A stretch of 20,723 nt of DNA from Fidelibacterota bacterium (GCA_018263365.1 JAANXI010000009.1:1-20723); one strand, 5' to 3'; positions 1 through 8,287 are shown, numbered from the stretch's first letter. The notes: a model not told the origin generated them from the sequence alone. A program made the numbers and translations.

Positions 1-70
1 CGGTTTCCCAAAACCCTTTTCATCTCAACATCTTGGCACATCTCATCCACAACAATCGCTCAATTTAGGT

Positions 71-1303
71 TCAATTAAATAGAAGAATAGGGAATTGACC
101 GCCGAATCCAAACGTATTGCTCATGGCAATATTGACGGGTGTCTCAGTCGGAGCGTTCGGCGAGTAATTCAAATCGCACTCCGGATCCGGTGTGGTGTAA
201 TTAATGGTGGGCGGCGCCACATTTTCCCGGATCGCATAGATACACGCCAGCAGTTCAATTGCCCCGGCCGCTCCCAGTAAATGTCCGGTCATTGATTTCG
301 TCGAACTGACGATCAATCCATCTTTGGCATAATCGCCGAACACCTTTTTGATTGCGGTCGTTTCAGTGGCATCGTTTAGAGGGGTGGAGGTCCCGTGGGC
401 ATTCACGTACTGCACCTTGTCCGGCGTGATTTGCGCTTCATCCAGCGCCTGCTGCATGGCCCGAACAGCGCCATCGCCGCCGGGAACCGGCATAGTAATG
501 TGATGCGCATCGGCAGTAAACCCGTTACCAATGATTTCAGCATAGATGTTGGCGCCGCGGGCTTTGGCTGCTTCGTATTCCTCCAGTATCACCACGCCTG
601 CGCCCTCACCGATAACAAACCCTTTTCGGTCTGCATCGAACGGGCGGGAAGCCTCCCTGGGATCTCCGTCCCACTTGGCTAACGCTTTCATATTGGTGAA
701 TCCGCCGACAGCCATTGGAGAGATGGTTGCTTCTGAGCCGCCGGCCACCATCACGTCCGCATCACCGTATTGAATATGCTTGACCGCATTGCCTATGGCG
801 TGCGTCGCTGTTGCACAGGCCGACACCACTGAATAGTTCGGTCCTCTCAGGTTATAGTGCATGGAGATATGTCCGGCGGCAATGTCTGAAATCATCATTG
901 GAACGAAAAAAGGACTGATACGTCGTGGCCCTTTTTCGAAATAGGTCTGGCATTGATCCTCAAATGTATGGATCCCGCCAATCCCTGAGCCGACCACTAC
1001 GCCGGTGCGGTCGTGGTCGATGGCATCCAGATCCAGACCAGAATCATCCATGGCCTGGATTGCCGCCACCATCGCGTAAATGCTATACAGATCCATGCGG
1101 CGAGTTTCGCGCGAATCGAGATACTGCTCCGCATCAAGATCGCGGACTTCTCCGGCAAAATCTACGGCAAAATCAGAGGTGTCAAATTGGGTGATCTCAC
1201 CTATCCCGCTTTGTCCTTCCAGCAGATTTTGCCAGAAACTCTCCGGATCGTTTCCACACGGATTTACAGTACCAATCCCGGTAACAACAACTCGCCTTTT
1301 CAT
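71..1303 (-). CDS. fabF: 3-oxoacyl-[acyl-carrier-protein] synthase II (KAS II)
   Basis: This cytosolic condensing enzyme elongates acyl-ACP by decarboxylative Claisen condensation with malonyl-ACP. The 410-residue protein has the usual family length and a full thiolase fold. The Cys-His-His triad is visible: Cys163 in VVSACATATHAIG, His303 in NAHGTSTPLND, and His341 in TKSMTGHLLGAAG with its conserved lysine at 336. The start is an ATG with AGGA about 7 bases upstream, opening MKRRVVVTGIG, which is typical. It is the last gene of the fab cluster, 26 bp after acpP. One thing is odd: the C-terminal gating loop, normally GFGG(T/H/Q)NG-type, reads GFGGQFPILLF, so the usual Asn and Gly are Phe and Pro. 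The catalytic residues are intact, so the enzyme is expected to be active. The identity is essentially certain. Confidence 0.97.
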   Translation of the reverse strand: MKRRVVVTGIGTVNPCGNDPESFWQNLLEGQSGIGEITQFDTSDFAVDFAGEVRDLDAEQYLDSRETRRMDLYSIYAMVAAIQAMDDSGLDLDAIDHDRTGVVVGSGIGGIHTFEDQCQTYFEKGPRRISPFFVPMMISDIAAGHISMHYNLRGPNYSVVSACATATHAIGNAVKHIQYGDADVMVAGGSEATISPMAVGGFTNMKALAKWDGDPREASRPFDADRKGFVIGEGAGVVILEEYEAAKARGANIYAEIIGNGFTADAHHITMPVPGGDGAVRAMQQALDEAQITPDKVQYVNAHGTSTPLNDATETTAIKKVFGDYAKDGLIVSSTKSMTGHLLGAAGAIELLACIYAIRENVAPPTINYTTPDPECDLNYSPNAPTETPVNIAMSNTFGFGGQFPILLFN

Positions 1304-1329
1304 AGGATCCTGTGGTGTTTCGTTGTTGA

Positions 1330-1563
1330 TTAGTTGACTTTTTCGTCGATATAATCAACGACCGAACCGACTGTCGTCAGTTTTTCGGCTTCCTCATCCG
1401 GAATTTCGAGATTGAACTCTTCTTCCATCTGCATAATGAGCTCGACGGTATCCAGAGAATCTGCGCCAAGATCATCAATAAATGATGCCTCCTTGGTAAT
1501 CTTGCTCTCTTCAACCCCCAGTTTGTCCTGAATAATTTCCTTTACAGTGTCAAACGTATCCAT
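1330..1563 (-). CDS. acpP: Acyl carrier protein
   Basis: This small acidic protein carries growing acyl chains on a 4'-phosphopantetheine arm. At 77 residues it has the standard AcpP length. The attachment site is Ser36 in the DDLGADSLDTVELIM motif, the hallmark of the family. Helix II after the DSL motif carries the expected acidic residues that dock onto Fab enzymes. A very strong ribosome binding site (AAGGAGG about 9 bases before the ATG) fits the high expression needed for a carrier protein. It lies between fabG (25 bp upstream) and fabF (26 bp downstream), the common order in many bacteria. Confidence 0.98.
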   Translation of the reverse strand: MDTFDTVKEIIQDKLGVEESKITKEASFIDDLGADSLDTVELIMQMEEEFNLEIPDEEAEKLTTVGSVVDYIDEKVN

Positions 1564-1588
1564 CGTCTGGTGCCTCCTTCGTTTTTGA

Positions 1589-2332
1589 TTAACTCATGAC
1601 CATTCCGCCGTCCACCCGGAAAACCTGCCCGGTGATGTACCCGGCAAGGGGAGAAGCCAGAAAGAGCGCAGTACCCGCGACATCTTCCGGCGATCCGATG
1701 CGGCCCAATGGAATGCGCCCGGTGAGTTCCTCGCGTTGTTTGTCGTTTAATTCATCTGTCATATCGGTTTCGATATACCCCGGAGCAATAGCGTTCACCC
1801 TGATGCCACGGGATGAAAATTCCTGCGCTGTCGATTTTGTTAAGCCAAGGATACCGGCTTTCGACGCGGCGTAATTGGTCTGCCCGGGATTTCCGGTAAT
1901 TCCCACGACAGAGGAGATGTTGATAATACATCCCGATTTCTGCCGGAGCATTTGCCGGCTGGCAAATTTAGTACATAAAAAGGCGCCTTTCAAATTCGTA
2001 TTAAGAACGGCGTCCCAATCGGATTCGTTGAGCCGGAGCATCAGATTGTCCCGCGTGATTCCGGCATTGTTCACCAGGACATTCAGCGAGCCGAACTCCT
2101 CAATTATTTCCTTGATGAGGTCCTTGACGCTCTTAGCATCGGAAACATCACAGGGGATTGGGTAAACCTGTCCGTGTTCCGAAAGATTTTCCGCTGCCTG
2201 TTGCAGCGTATCTTCTGAGCGGCTTGAGATGACAACATTCGCCCCTTGTTCCGCGAATGATTGGGCAATTGTGTATCCGATGCCGCGGGAGCCGCCGGTG
2301 ACCAGAACTGTTTTGTCATTGAGTGCAAACAT
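1589..2332 (-). CDS. fabG: 3-oxoacyl-[acyl-carrier-protein] reductase
   Basis: FabG reduces beta-ketoacyl-ACP to beta-hydroxyacyl-ACP with NADPH. The 247-residue protein is a classical short-chain dehydrogenase: the nucleotide-binding TGGSRGIG lies at residues 12-19, NNAG at 88-91, and the catalytic Ser141, Tyr154 and Lys158 sit in ISSVVG and YAASK, with Asn113 completing the tetrad. The C-terminal GYITGQVFRVDGGMVMS is typical of true FabG. The ATG is preceded by AAGGAA, and fabD ends only 4 bp upstream, so the two are probably translationally coupled. General SDR enzymes resemble FabG, but this position between fabD and acpP makes the fatty-acid role very likely. Confidence 0.96.
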   Translation of the reverse strand: MFALNDKTVLVTGGSRGIGYTIAQSFAEQGANVVISSRSEDTLQQAAENLSEHGQVYPIPCDVSDAKSVKDLIKEIIEEFGSLNVLVNNAGITRDNLMLRLNESDWDAVLNTNLKGAFLCTKFASRQMLRQKSGCIINISSVVGITGNPGQTNYAASKAGILGLTKSTAQEFSSRGIRVNAIAPGYIETDMTDELNDKQREELTGRIPLGRIGSPEDVAGTALFLASPLAGYITGQVFRVDGGMVMS

Positions 2333-2336
2333 ACCG

Positions 2337-3260
2337 TTATTCCTTAAATCTGATTATGTCCCGATAGGAAGAAATGCTTTCCGCGCTTTTCTCTTTATCG
2401 ATCCGGCGCATAAGCCCGGTTAAGACCGTGCCAGGGCCGACTTCCCGAAAGGTATCAGCCTTGTCTTTAATCATATTCTCGATGGTCTGCATCCAGAGCA
2501 CTGGATGGTCGATCTGTTCAATAAGCGCCGACTTTAATGCATCGGATTTTTGCAGGGGCTTTCCGGAAACATTGACATATACCGGAATCTCCGCATCAAT
2601 GAAGTCCACGTCTTCGAGAGCATCTTCCACAGCGACTTTTGCCGAACTCATTAGCGGGGAATGGAATGCACCTCCCACAACCAATTCGATGGCTCGCCTT
2701 GCGCCCATCTCCTTGGCATGTTGCATGGCTTCTCTGACGGCATCTACCTCACCGCTGATGGCGATTTGCCCCGGGGAATTATAGTTGGCCGGTTGTACAA
2801 TGCCCTGTGAGTGCGCAGCAGTGCAAGCTTCAGCAACTTTTGACTCCTCCAACCCGATAATGGCCGCCATTGTCCCGGGACGTCGTTCACAAGCATCCTG
2901 CATGGCCTGGCTGCGTACTTTCACCAAGTGGAGCCCTGTTTCAAAATCAATGGCGCCAGCTGCCACCAGCGCGGAATATTCGCCAAGGCTGTGTCCGCTA
3001 ACCATTGCCACTGAGGCATTTTCTCTCTGTAACAACTTAAACAGTATGACGCTGAGAGTAAAAATGGCCGGTTGTGTCACGTGGGTTTCGGTTAACTTCT
3101 CCAGCGGGCCTTCAAAGGAGAGTTTTGAGATCTGCTGGCCAAGGACCTCGTCGGCTTTATCGTAGTACTCTTTTGCTAAATCGAAGCTCTCATAGATATC
3201 TTTGCCCATGCCGACATTTTGAGACGCCTGACCCGGAAATATAAAGGCAGTTTTACTCAC
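2337..3260 (-). CDS. fabD: Malonyl-CoA:ACP transacylase
   Basis: FabD moves the malonyl group from CoA to ACP, supplying the extender unit for FabH and FabF. The 307-residue protein shows FPGQASQ near the N-terminus (Gln11 of the oxyanion hole), the nucleophile elbow GHSLGEYSA with Ser91, Arg116 for the malonyl carboxylate, and the catalytic His200 in GGAFHSPLM. All are canonical. The start codon is GTG, not ATG; it is supported by GAGG about 6 bases upstream and by the typical opening MSKTAFIFPGQ. The gene follows fabH by 15 bp and precedes fabG by 4 bp. Confidence 0.97.
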   Translation of the reverse strand: MSKTAFIFPGQASQNVGMGKDIYESFDLAKEYYDKADEVLGQQISKLSFEGPLEKLTETHVTQPAIFTLSVILFKLLQRENASVAMVSGHSLGEYSALVAAGAIDFETGLHLVKVRSQAMQDACERRPGTMAAIIGLEESKVAEACTAAHSQGIVQPANYNSPGQIAISGEVDAVREAMQHAKEMGARRAIELVVGGAFHSPLMSSAKVAVEDALEDVDFIDAEIPVYVNVSGKPLQKSDALKSALIEQIDHPVLWMQTIENMIKDKADTFREVGPGTVLTGLMRRIDKEKSAESISSYRDIIRFKE

Positions 3261-3275
3261 AGGTAACCTCGCTGA

Positions 3276-4268
3276 TTATTGGCCCCATCTCAGGAGTGTC
3301 GCCCCCCAGGTAAATCCGGCGCCAAACGTGGCAAATACGATGAGATCGCCTTGGTTGAGTTGCCCGGATTTGACAATTTCATGCAGTCCAAGGGGAATGG
3401 TGGCCGCGGTTGTATTGGCATATTTGTCTATATTAATGACAACCTTTTCGGGGGCAAGATTCATTTTTTTTGCAGCCGCATCAATAATGCGTTTGTTGGC
3501 CTGATGCGGAATGAAAAAGTCAACATCGTCACCGGTAAGATTGTTGCGCTCCAGAATTTCCACGGAGACGTTCGCCATACCGTTTACAGCAAATTTGAAC
3601 ACGGTACGTCCATCCTGGTACAGGTAATGCATACCTTGCTCGACCGTTTCATGCGTCGCCGGATTCAGACTGCCCCCGGCAGGCATATTCAGATAATCAG
3701 CGCCTGAACCGTCACAATATACGAGGCTGTCCAGAATGCCGTACTCGGAATTTTCGGTCGGCTCCACCAGCACCACACCAGCGCCGTCACCGAACAGAAT
3801 GCAGGTATTGCGATCCTCATAATTTGTAATTGAAGACATGGTATCAGCGCCAACGAGCAAAATTCTCTTGGATCTGCCACTCTGAATGAATTGCGTTGCT
3901 GTTTCCAGTCCGAACACGAAACCGGAGCACGCCGCCGAAAGATCAAAACCCCACGCATTGGTCGCGCCAATCCCTTCCTGTATCAAACATGCAGTAGACG
4001 GAAAGAACATATCCGGCGTAACGGTGGAGACGATAATCGTATCAATAGTTTCCGGATCAACATCATACTCATCCAGCATCTCTTTAATGGCATCCACGGA
4101 CATGTGCGAGGTGGCCTGACCGTTCGAGGCGATCCGGCGCTCCTGGATCCCGGTACGGGTGCGAATCCACTCATTATTGGTATCGACCATTTTTTCCAGG
4201 TCCTGATTCGTCAGGACCTTCTCAGGGATGTACGTTCCTATTGCTGTAATTGTTGCGTTCAAAGCCAT
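3276..4268 (-). CDS. fabH: 3-oxoacyl-[acyl-carrier-protein] synthase III (KAS III)
   Basis: FabH starts fatty-acid synthesis by condensing an acyl-CoA primer with malonyl-ACP. The 330-residue protein has the Cys-His-Asn triad of KAS III: Cys114 in DLSAACSGF, His255 in FIPHQANKRI and Asn285 in YANTTAATIPL. The opening (TAIGTYIPEKVLTNQDLE) and the WIRTRTGI segment are typical. Whether the primer is acetyl-CoA or a branched acyl-CoA cannot be read reliably. Its AAGGATG ribosome site overlaps the end of plsX, whose stop lies 3 bp before the fabH start, indicating translational coupling. Confidence 0.97.
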   Translation of the reverse strand: MALNATITAIGTYIPEKVLTNQDLEKMVDTNNEWIRTRTGIQERRIASNGQATSHMSVDAIKEMLDEYDVDPETIDTIIVSTVTPDMFFPSTACLIQEGIGATNAWGFDLSAACSGFVFGLETATQFIQSGRSKRILLVGADTMSSITNYEDRNTCILFGDGAGVVLVEPTENSEYGILDSLVYCDGSGADYLNMPAGGSLNPATHETVEQGMHYLYQDGRTVFKFAVNGMANVSVEILERNNLTGDDVDFFIPHQANKRIIDAAAKKMNLAPEKVVINIDKYANTTAATIPLGLHEIVKSGQLNQGDLIVFATFGAGFTWGATLLRWGQ

Positions 4269-4271
4269 ATA

Positions 4272-5324
4272 TCATCCTTGTGGAATTAGCGGATCATCAA
4301 CCTGAGGCATACTCGGAGACGTGACTCTGTGGACCTCAAGTTCTGATTGTATCGTTTCGTTAATGCGCTTTCTCACCATGGTATGAGCAACCCCGATGGC
4401 ATTTTTTATCGCTTTTGGCGTTGAACTCCCATGACTGATAATTGAGACGCCGTTAATACCTAGCAGGGGAACCCCGCCGTGTTCTTCATAGCTGAATTGT
4501 GAGGAGATCGACTGCATCACCGGTTTCATTAAAAATGCGCCAAGTTTCGCGAAGGGTTTGTTATCCAGTTCGGAGCGCACCATTTCCATAACGGAATCGA
4601 TGATGCTTTCGCCGAATTTCAGCAACACATTTCCGATGAACCCGTCGCATACGACCACGTCAACCTTCCCGGCGAGGATATCCCGGCCTTCGATGTTGCC
4701 TATGAAATTATCCAGTTCCTGCTCTAGCATCCCGTAAGCGTCAATGTGTACATCTGTGCCTTTGGTTCGCTCTTCGCCGATATTCAGCAATCCCACCTTT
4801 GGATTGTCGATGTCAAATAGATTGCGCGAATAAATCGAACCCATGATGCCAAATTGTAGCAGATTTAACGGTTTGGCCTCCGGATTCGCGCCGACATCAA
4901 AGACCACACAGCCTCCTTTTGCAGTTGGAAAAAAACTGCCGATAGTCGGACGGTTCACCCCTTCAATGCGGCCCAGTGATAACAGGGAAGAGGTCAACAC
5001 TGCCCCGGTATTCCCGGCGCTGACAAAGGCGTCCACCTCGTTGGATTTTAACAGGTTTACTCCCACGGCAATAGAAGAATCCGGTTTATGTTTGACGGCT
5101 TTGGTTGGCGATTCTTTCATCGATACGGTTTGGCCTGCATGATGGATATGCAATTTTGGTGGAAGGGGTGGGATATCAGTTAATTCAGCGCGAATTGATT
5201 CTTGCTGTCCAACCAATACAATTTCCAAATCCGGGTATCGGGGATCATCCAATGCAAGCAGCGAGCCGGATACGGTCGCAGCGGGAGCGTGATCTCCTCC
5301 CATTGCATCCACGACGATCCGCAT
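4272..5324 (-). CDS. plsX: Phosphate acyltransferase PlsX
   Basis: PlsX converts acyl-ACP and phosphate to acyl-phosphate, the acyl donor for PlsY, and so links fatty-acid synthesis to phospholipid synthesis at the membrane. The 350-residue length is normal. The N-terminus MRIVVDAMGGDHAP is the family signature, and SAGNTGAVL, the GANPEAKP stretch and NIGEERTKG with the following VCDGFIGNV region are all recognisable. The ribosome site before the ATG is weak (AGG at a distance), so translation may depend on coupling to rpmF, 21 bp upstream. The rpmF-plsX-fabH order is conserved across many bacterial phyla. Confidence 0.97.
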   Translation of the reverse strand: MRIVVDAMGGDHAPAATVSGSLLALDDPRYPDLEIVLVGQQESIRAELTDIPPLPPKLHIHHAGQTVSMKESPTKAVKHKPDSSIAVGVNLLKSNEVDAFVSAGNTGAVLTSSLLSLGRIEGVNRPTIGSFFPTAKGGCVVFDVGANPEAKPLNLLQFGIMGSIYSRNLFDIDNPKVGLLNIGEERTKGTDVHIDAYGMLEQELDNFIGNIEGRDILAGKVDVVVCDGFIGNVLLKFGESIIDSVMEMVRSELDNKPFAKLGAFLMKPVMQSISSQFSYEEHGGVPLLGINGVSIISHGSSTPKAIKNAIGVAHTMVRKRINETIQSELEVHRVTSPSMPQVDDPLIPQG

Positions 5325-5345
5325 AGAGTTTAACTGCCTGTTGAA

Positions 5346-5531
5346 TTATTGATAATCTTTGGGAACGTAAACAGGGCGTCCTTTGTAATAGCCGCAATTC
5401 GTGCAGGCGCGGTGCGGCAGTTTCGGCTGGTGGCACTGTTTACACTCAACAACGTTAGGTGCGGTAAGTTTCCAGTGAGTGCGACGTTTATTACGGCGCT
5501 GTTTCGAGGTTTTTCTTTTTGGTAAGGCCAC
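5346..5531 (-). CDS. rpmF: Large ribosomal subunit protein bL32
   Basis: This is a 61-residue protein of the 50S subunit. It opens with the basic stretch ALPKRKTSKQRRNKRRTHWKL, followed by a zinc-ribbon: Cys30-X2-Cys33 and Cys43-X2-Cys46. All four cysteines are kept, so this is the zinc-binding form. The start codon is GTG with AAGGGG about 7 bases upstream, and the mature N-terminus after Met removal would be the usual Ala. It sits 11 bp after the DUF177 gene and before plsX, the standard DUF177-rpmF-plsX arrangement. Confidence 0.97.
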   Translation of the reverse strand: MALPKRKTSKQRRNKRRTHWKLTAPNVVECKQCHQPKLPHRACTNCGYYKGRPVYVPKDYQ

Positions 5532-5542
5532 GAGTTTTCCCC

Positions 5543-6052
5543 TTATTCTTCAAAATTGAGTTCTTTTAGTTTTTCCCAACGCGGGTCAATATTTTCTTTC
5601 TCACAATCACAACTGGATTCGTTCAAATTCGTTCCGCATTGTGCACATAAGCCCTGACAATCCTCTTTGCAAAGAATTTTCACAGGAAGGGCCAGGACAA
5701 TCGCATCTTGTATAAAGTCCGTTAAATCAATCTCCTGGGTGTCACCGGGGACATCCACAATGTCATCTTCCGGCGTGAATTCCTCGCTATCATCGAGAAC
5801 AATCAGGGTATCCATCTGCACATTCAAATCGTAGTCAAATTGCGTCAAACAGCGATGGCATTCCGGCTGAGCCAATCCGGTTAATTGCCCGGTTAAAAAG
5901 TAGCCGTGATCCACCTCAATAAGCCGGAACTGAATATCTGCATCAGGTACCGGAAAATCAACCTTGTTGAACCCGAATTTTTCTCCTGAACCTTCGAAGT
6001 GGAATTCGAGATCACTATCGTGCCGCAGCCGTTGTAAAGGTATTTTAATCAT
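5543..6052 (-). CDS. DUF177 (YceD-like) protein with cysteine clusters
   Basis: The 169-residue protein belongs to the DUF177/YceD family, whose members in plants and E. coli have been linked to 23S rRNA or large-subunit maturation. Recognition rests on the position immediately before rpmF, the central CHRCL motif (Cys65, Cys68) and the C-terminal block LCKEDCQGLCAQCG (Cys128, 132, 136, 139) followed by CDC at 148-150. A D/E-rich segment at residues 87-110 separates the two parts. The cysteines suggest metal binding (inference). The ATG has no convincing Shine-Dalgarno sequence, which is unusual among its neighbours. A strong stem-loop lies 32 bp upstream and may mark the start of the fab transcription unit. 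Confidence 0.9.
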   Translation of the reverse strand: MIKIPLQRLRHDSDLEFHFEGSGEKFGFNKVDFPVPDADIQFRLIEVDHGYFLTGQLTGLAQPECHRCLTQFDYDLNVQMDTLIVLDDSEEFTPEDDIVDVPGDTQEIDLTDFIQDAIVLALPVKILCKEDCQGLCAQCGTNLNESSCDCEKENIDPRWEKLKELNFEE

Positions 6053-6083
6053 GAATTTGAAATTTAATGGAGGGGTATAAGTG

Positions 6084-6120
6084 AGTCAAGCCGAAATCAA
6101 TTGCTGATTCCGGCTTGACT
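6084..6120 (-). promoter_or_regulatory. 15-bp imperfect stem-loop upstream of the DUF177-rpmF-fab cluster
   Basis: The arms AGTCAAGCCG and CGGCTTGACT are perfect complements; inside them AATCA pairs with TGATT after one A-C mismatch, leaving a 5-base loop. Neither strand has a T-run directly after the stem: on the minus strand CACTTATACC follows, and the T-rich stretch lies before the stem. It is therefore not a textbook intrinsic terminator. It could be an RNA-processing site, an operator overlapping a weak promoter (TTGATT, 15 bases, TATACC on the minus strand), or a Rho-independent terminator with a poor tail. Confidence 0.55.
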
Positions 6121-6145
6121 GGTAATAAAAACAGGGAGTGAACGG

Positions 6146-7414
6146 CTAGTTTTTATCTTCCTCGTCGCCTTCAAACCCGGTCTCGTCAGTCGATTCCTCA
6201 TCTGAACCATCGGTATCCAGGTCTGAAAAATCCCCTTCGATATCATCCTCTTCATCGTCTTCGTCGAGGTCCAAATCGAGGTCTTCGTCAACGTCGAATT
6301 CTTCGTCTTCGGCCTCTTCTGCCAGTTCATCTTCATCTTTGCGTTCCAGAAGGTTTTCATCGTCCTTCTTTTTGCGCAGGATGAGATAAATCATAGTCTG
6401 GCCTACGCTGTCCAGCGCATTGATATACGAGACGATTACCGCCATGATAACAAAGAAGGCGAGCGCAAGAAGGCCAGCGCCAATCGCTTCAGTGACGTTG
6501 ATTTCCGCGCCCCCCATATAGATGTATCCGGACTGGACAAACGGCGAGGAGAACAGATTCAAAAACTGATGATACACCGCAGAGTCACCGCCGAGATAGT
6601 AGAAGGCTGATTCTATCATGCGGTACAATTTGTCGCCCATGAGCCAGTTCATACCGAAGACAAACGATATAAACCACACGCCTGCTGCCATCACAATGCC
6701 AAAGATGTATGCGGCAATAGTCCCCAGCACACTCCAAATGACTTCATACGTCACCAGGCGCCACGGTTGGGCCCAAAGCAGGGAATAACTCTGGAATACG
6801 GCTTCCAGTGTGTCCTCTTCGGACGTGCCAACAATTGCCGGAGTAAAGGTAATAACGATTACGAAGACAACTGCGGAATAGAGCACAAAGACGGCCACCG
6901 GAAAGTAAAGTAAGTACGGCAGCGAAAAAATAAATTCACCAACGTAGGGAATTTTTCCAAGCAGGGCGGCAATAACGGCCATTACCAGGAAGAATACGAT
7001 GATCCCAACGATGGCTATCGGCGCAAAAATCAGGGGATGCCAGTGCTTTTTCACGAAACGCCAGCCATCACCGCTTGAGTAGAAGAAATCCCCCTTGAAT
7101 TCCTTGTACGTGACTCGCGCCACTGCCAAGTTGGCGAAATAGTATGCGAGTACCCAGACCAGTCCGCCGATGAGATAAAAAATCCATCCCAGAGTGCTCA
7201 GCCCAACATCATAGGGAAAGGGAAAGAAATGATATTCGGCAAACGCTCCCCCGAATGAGTATCCGCTGGAGAGAATCCCGATATAGCTAAAGATTACGAA
7301 ACCAATATATCCAATTACATTGGCGATAAAGTGTGTCCAGATTTTCTTTCCGCTGAGTGCGACGCGCGGAATCCGAAACACATCCCGAAAGTCGAAATAG
7401 AGGTCTTGTTTCAT
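6146..7414 (-). CDS. Unrecognised polytopic membrane protein with acidic C-terminal tail
   Basis: I do not recognise the family of this 422-residue protein. There are about six hydrophobic segments, near residues 28-50, 74-99, 127-152, 162-194, 222-257 and 308-345, the fifth possibly a hairpin. A basic boundary LRKKKDDE ends the last membrane segment. Residues 351-422 are an extreme Asp/Glu-rich tail with almost no hydrophobics, probably disordered. By the positive-inside rule around RKKK the tail would be cytoplasmic (inference). The ATG has a strong AAAGGAGG site 9 bases upstream. The gene lies 66 bp after the SPOR lipoprotein and 93 bp before the DUF177 gene, with a stem-loop in between. 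No catalytic motif is apparent; a transport, scaffold or envelope role cannot be separated. Confidence 0.8.
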   Translation of the reverse strand: MKQDLYFDFRDVFRIPRVALSGKKIWTHFIANVIGYIGFVIFSYIGILSSGYSFGGAFAEYHFFPFPYDVGLSTLGWIFYLIGGLVWVLAYYFANLAVARVTYKEFKGDFFYSSGDGWRFVKKHWHPLIFAPIAIVGIIVFFLVMAVIAALLGKIPYVGEFIFSLPYLLYFPVAVFVLYSAVVFVIVITFTPAIVGTSEEDTLEAVFQSYSLLWAQPWRLVTYEVIWSVLGTIAAYIFGIVMAAGVWFISFVFGMNWLMGDKLYRMIESAFYYLGGDSAVYHQFLNLFSSPFVQSGYIYMGGAEINVTEAIGAGLLALAFFVIMAVIVSYINALDSVGQTMIYLILRKKKDDENLLERKDEDELAEEAEDEEFDVDEDLDLDLDEDDEEDDIEGDFSDLDTDGSDEESTDETGFEGDEEDKN

Positions 7415-7480
7415 CCTGATTTTCCTCCTTTTGTATCGAATATCATTAGAAGTAAGCGTTTATGTGTCAGTAAACCGCGG

Positions 7481-8287
7481 TTATGTATCTTTTCTTTGAA
7501 AGTCCACCCAGATCGAACTGTTCGGCAGGGAAGGCTCATCAATGAGTTTATTCCGCAGCGTTTTTGCCGCCTCATACGTGGTAAAAGAACCGACGCGCAC
7601 CCGATACCATACTTTACCGGTATCAGGAAATTTTGCCCGCTGTATATAGGCATCGTATCCCAACTTCTTGACTGAATTAGCCACACTCTCCGCCTTGCTA
7701 AAGGTCTTCCAGGAGGAGACCTGCACAGTGTATCGTCCTGGCACCCGTGGAATCAGATCAGCACGGTCAGTGCCGGTAGTCGTTTTGGTGGTTTTTCGCT
7801 GCGTTGGCTTCGGTTCGGTTTTTGGTTTGGAAGGCGGTTCCGGCTTGGCCTCTTCAGCCATTGCCGGTTCTTCCTCTTTGTCTTCTTCCATCTCAGCAGC
7901 AGTTATATCTTCGCCTTCTTCTGTCACCGGTTTTCGCTCCTTTGGCGCAACCTGAACGACGAACGGCTGCACAGCAACCACTTCTCCGCTCTGATCTGTC
8001 ACCGAATAGGAGATCCGGTACGCGCCGGAATCCGGTGGAATAAAACTCACCTGAGGGCTGGTATTGATGGGTTGAAAATCGTACTGACTGAGGGAGATAT
8101 TCTCCGGTAACTCGTCGAAAGACCACTCGACCGTGGATTCCGCCTGAGCATCTTCGGCCTGGACTTCCAGGTTTACCGGCTGTTTTGCCGTCCCGGTTTT
8201 CACAATCGGTTCGCGTTCTTTAGAACCACAACCGATCAATAACAAGAGAACAGCACCGATCAAAAAATAATTATACCTGCGCATCAT
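7481..8287 (-). CDS. SPOR-domain lipoprotein
   Basis: The 268-residue protein is an exported lipoprotein: two Arg, a hydrophobic helix, then the lipobox LLIGC with Cys20 as lipidation site. Residues about 37-113 look like an Ig/PKD-type beta domain, with DSGAYRISYSVTDQSG close to the usual 'GtYtvtltVtD' pattern. Residues 115-180 form a low-complexity linker, acidic at first and then rich in Pro, Lys and Thr. Residues about 184-263 are a SPOR domain (RYTVQVSSWKTFSKAESVA... VWYRVRVGSF). SPOR domains bind denuded peptidoglycan glycan strands, often at division septa, so a cell-wall-linked envelope role is likely. The start MMRR could begin at either Met. Confidence 0.88.
   Translation of the reverse strand: MMRRYNYFLIGAVLLLLIGCGSKEREPIVKTGTAKQPVNLEVQAEDAQAESTVEWSFDELPENISLSQYDFQPINTSPQVSFIPPDSGAYRISYSVTDQSGEVVAVQPFVVQVAPKERKPVTEEGEDITAAEMEEDKEEEPAMAEEAKPEPPSKPKTEPKPTQRKTTKTTTGTDRADLIPRVPGRYTVQVSSWKTFSKAESVANSVKKLGYDAYIQRAKFPDTGKVWYRVRVGSFTTYEAAKTLRNKLIDEPSLPNSSIWVDFQRKDT

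Noticed and set aside
1..70. Possible start of a downstream gene (rnc is common after fabF); an ATG on the minus strand at 23-21 opens a frame to the edge
   Set aside because: Only seven codons are visible and there is no good ribosome site, so nothing supports a call.
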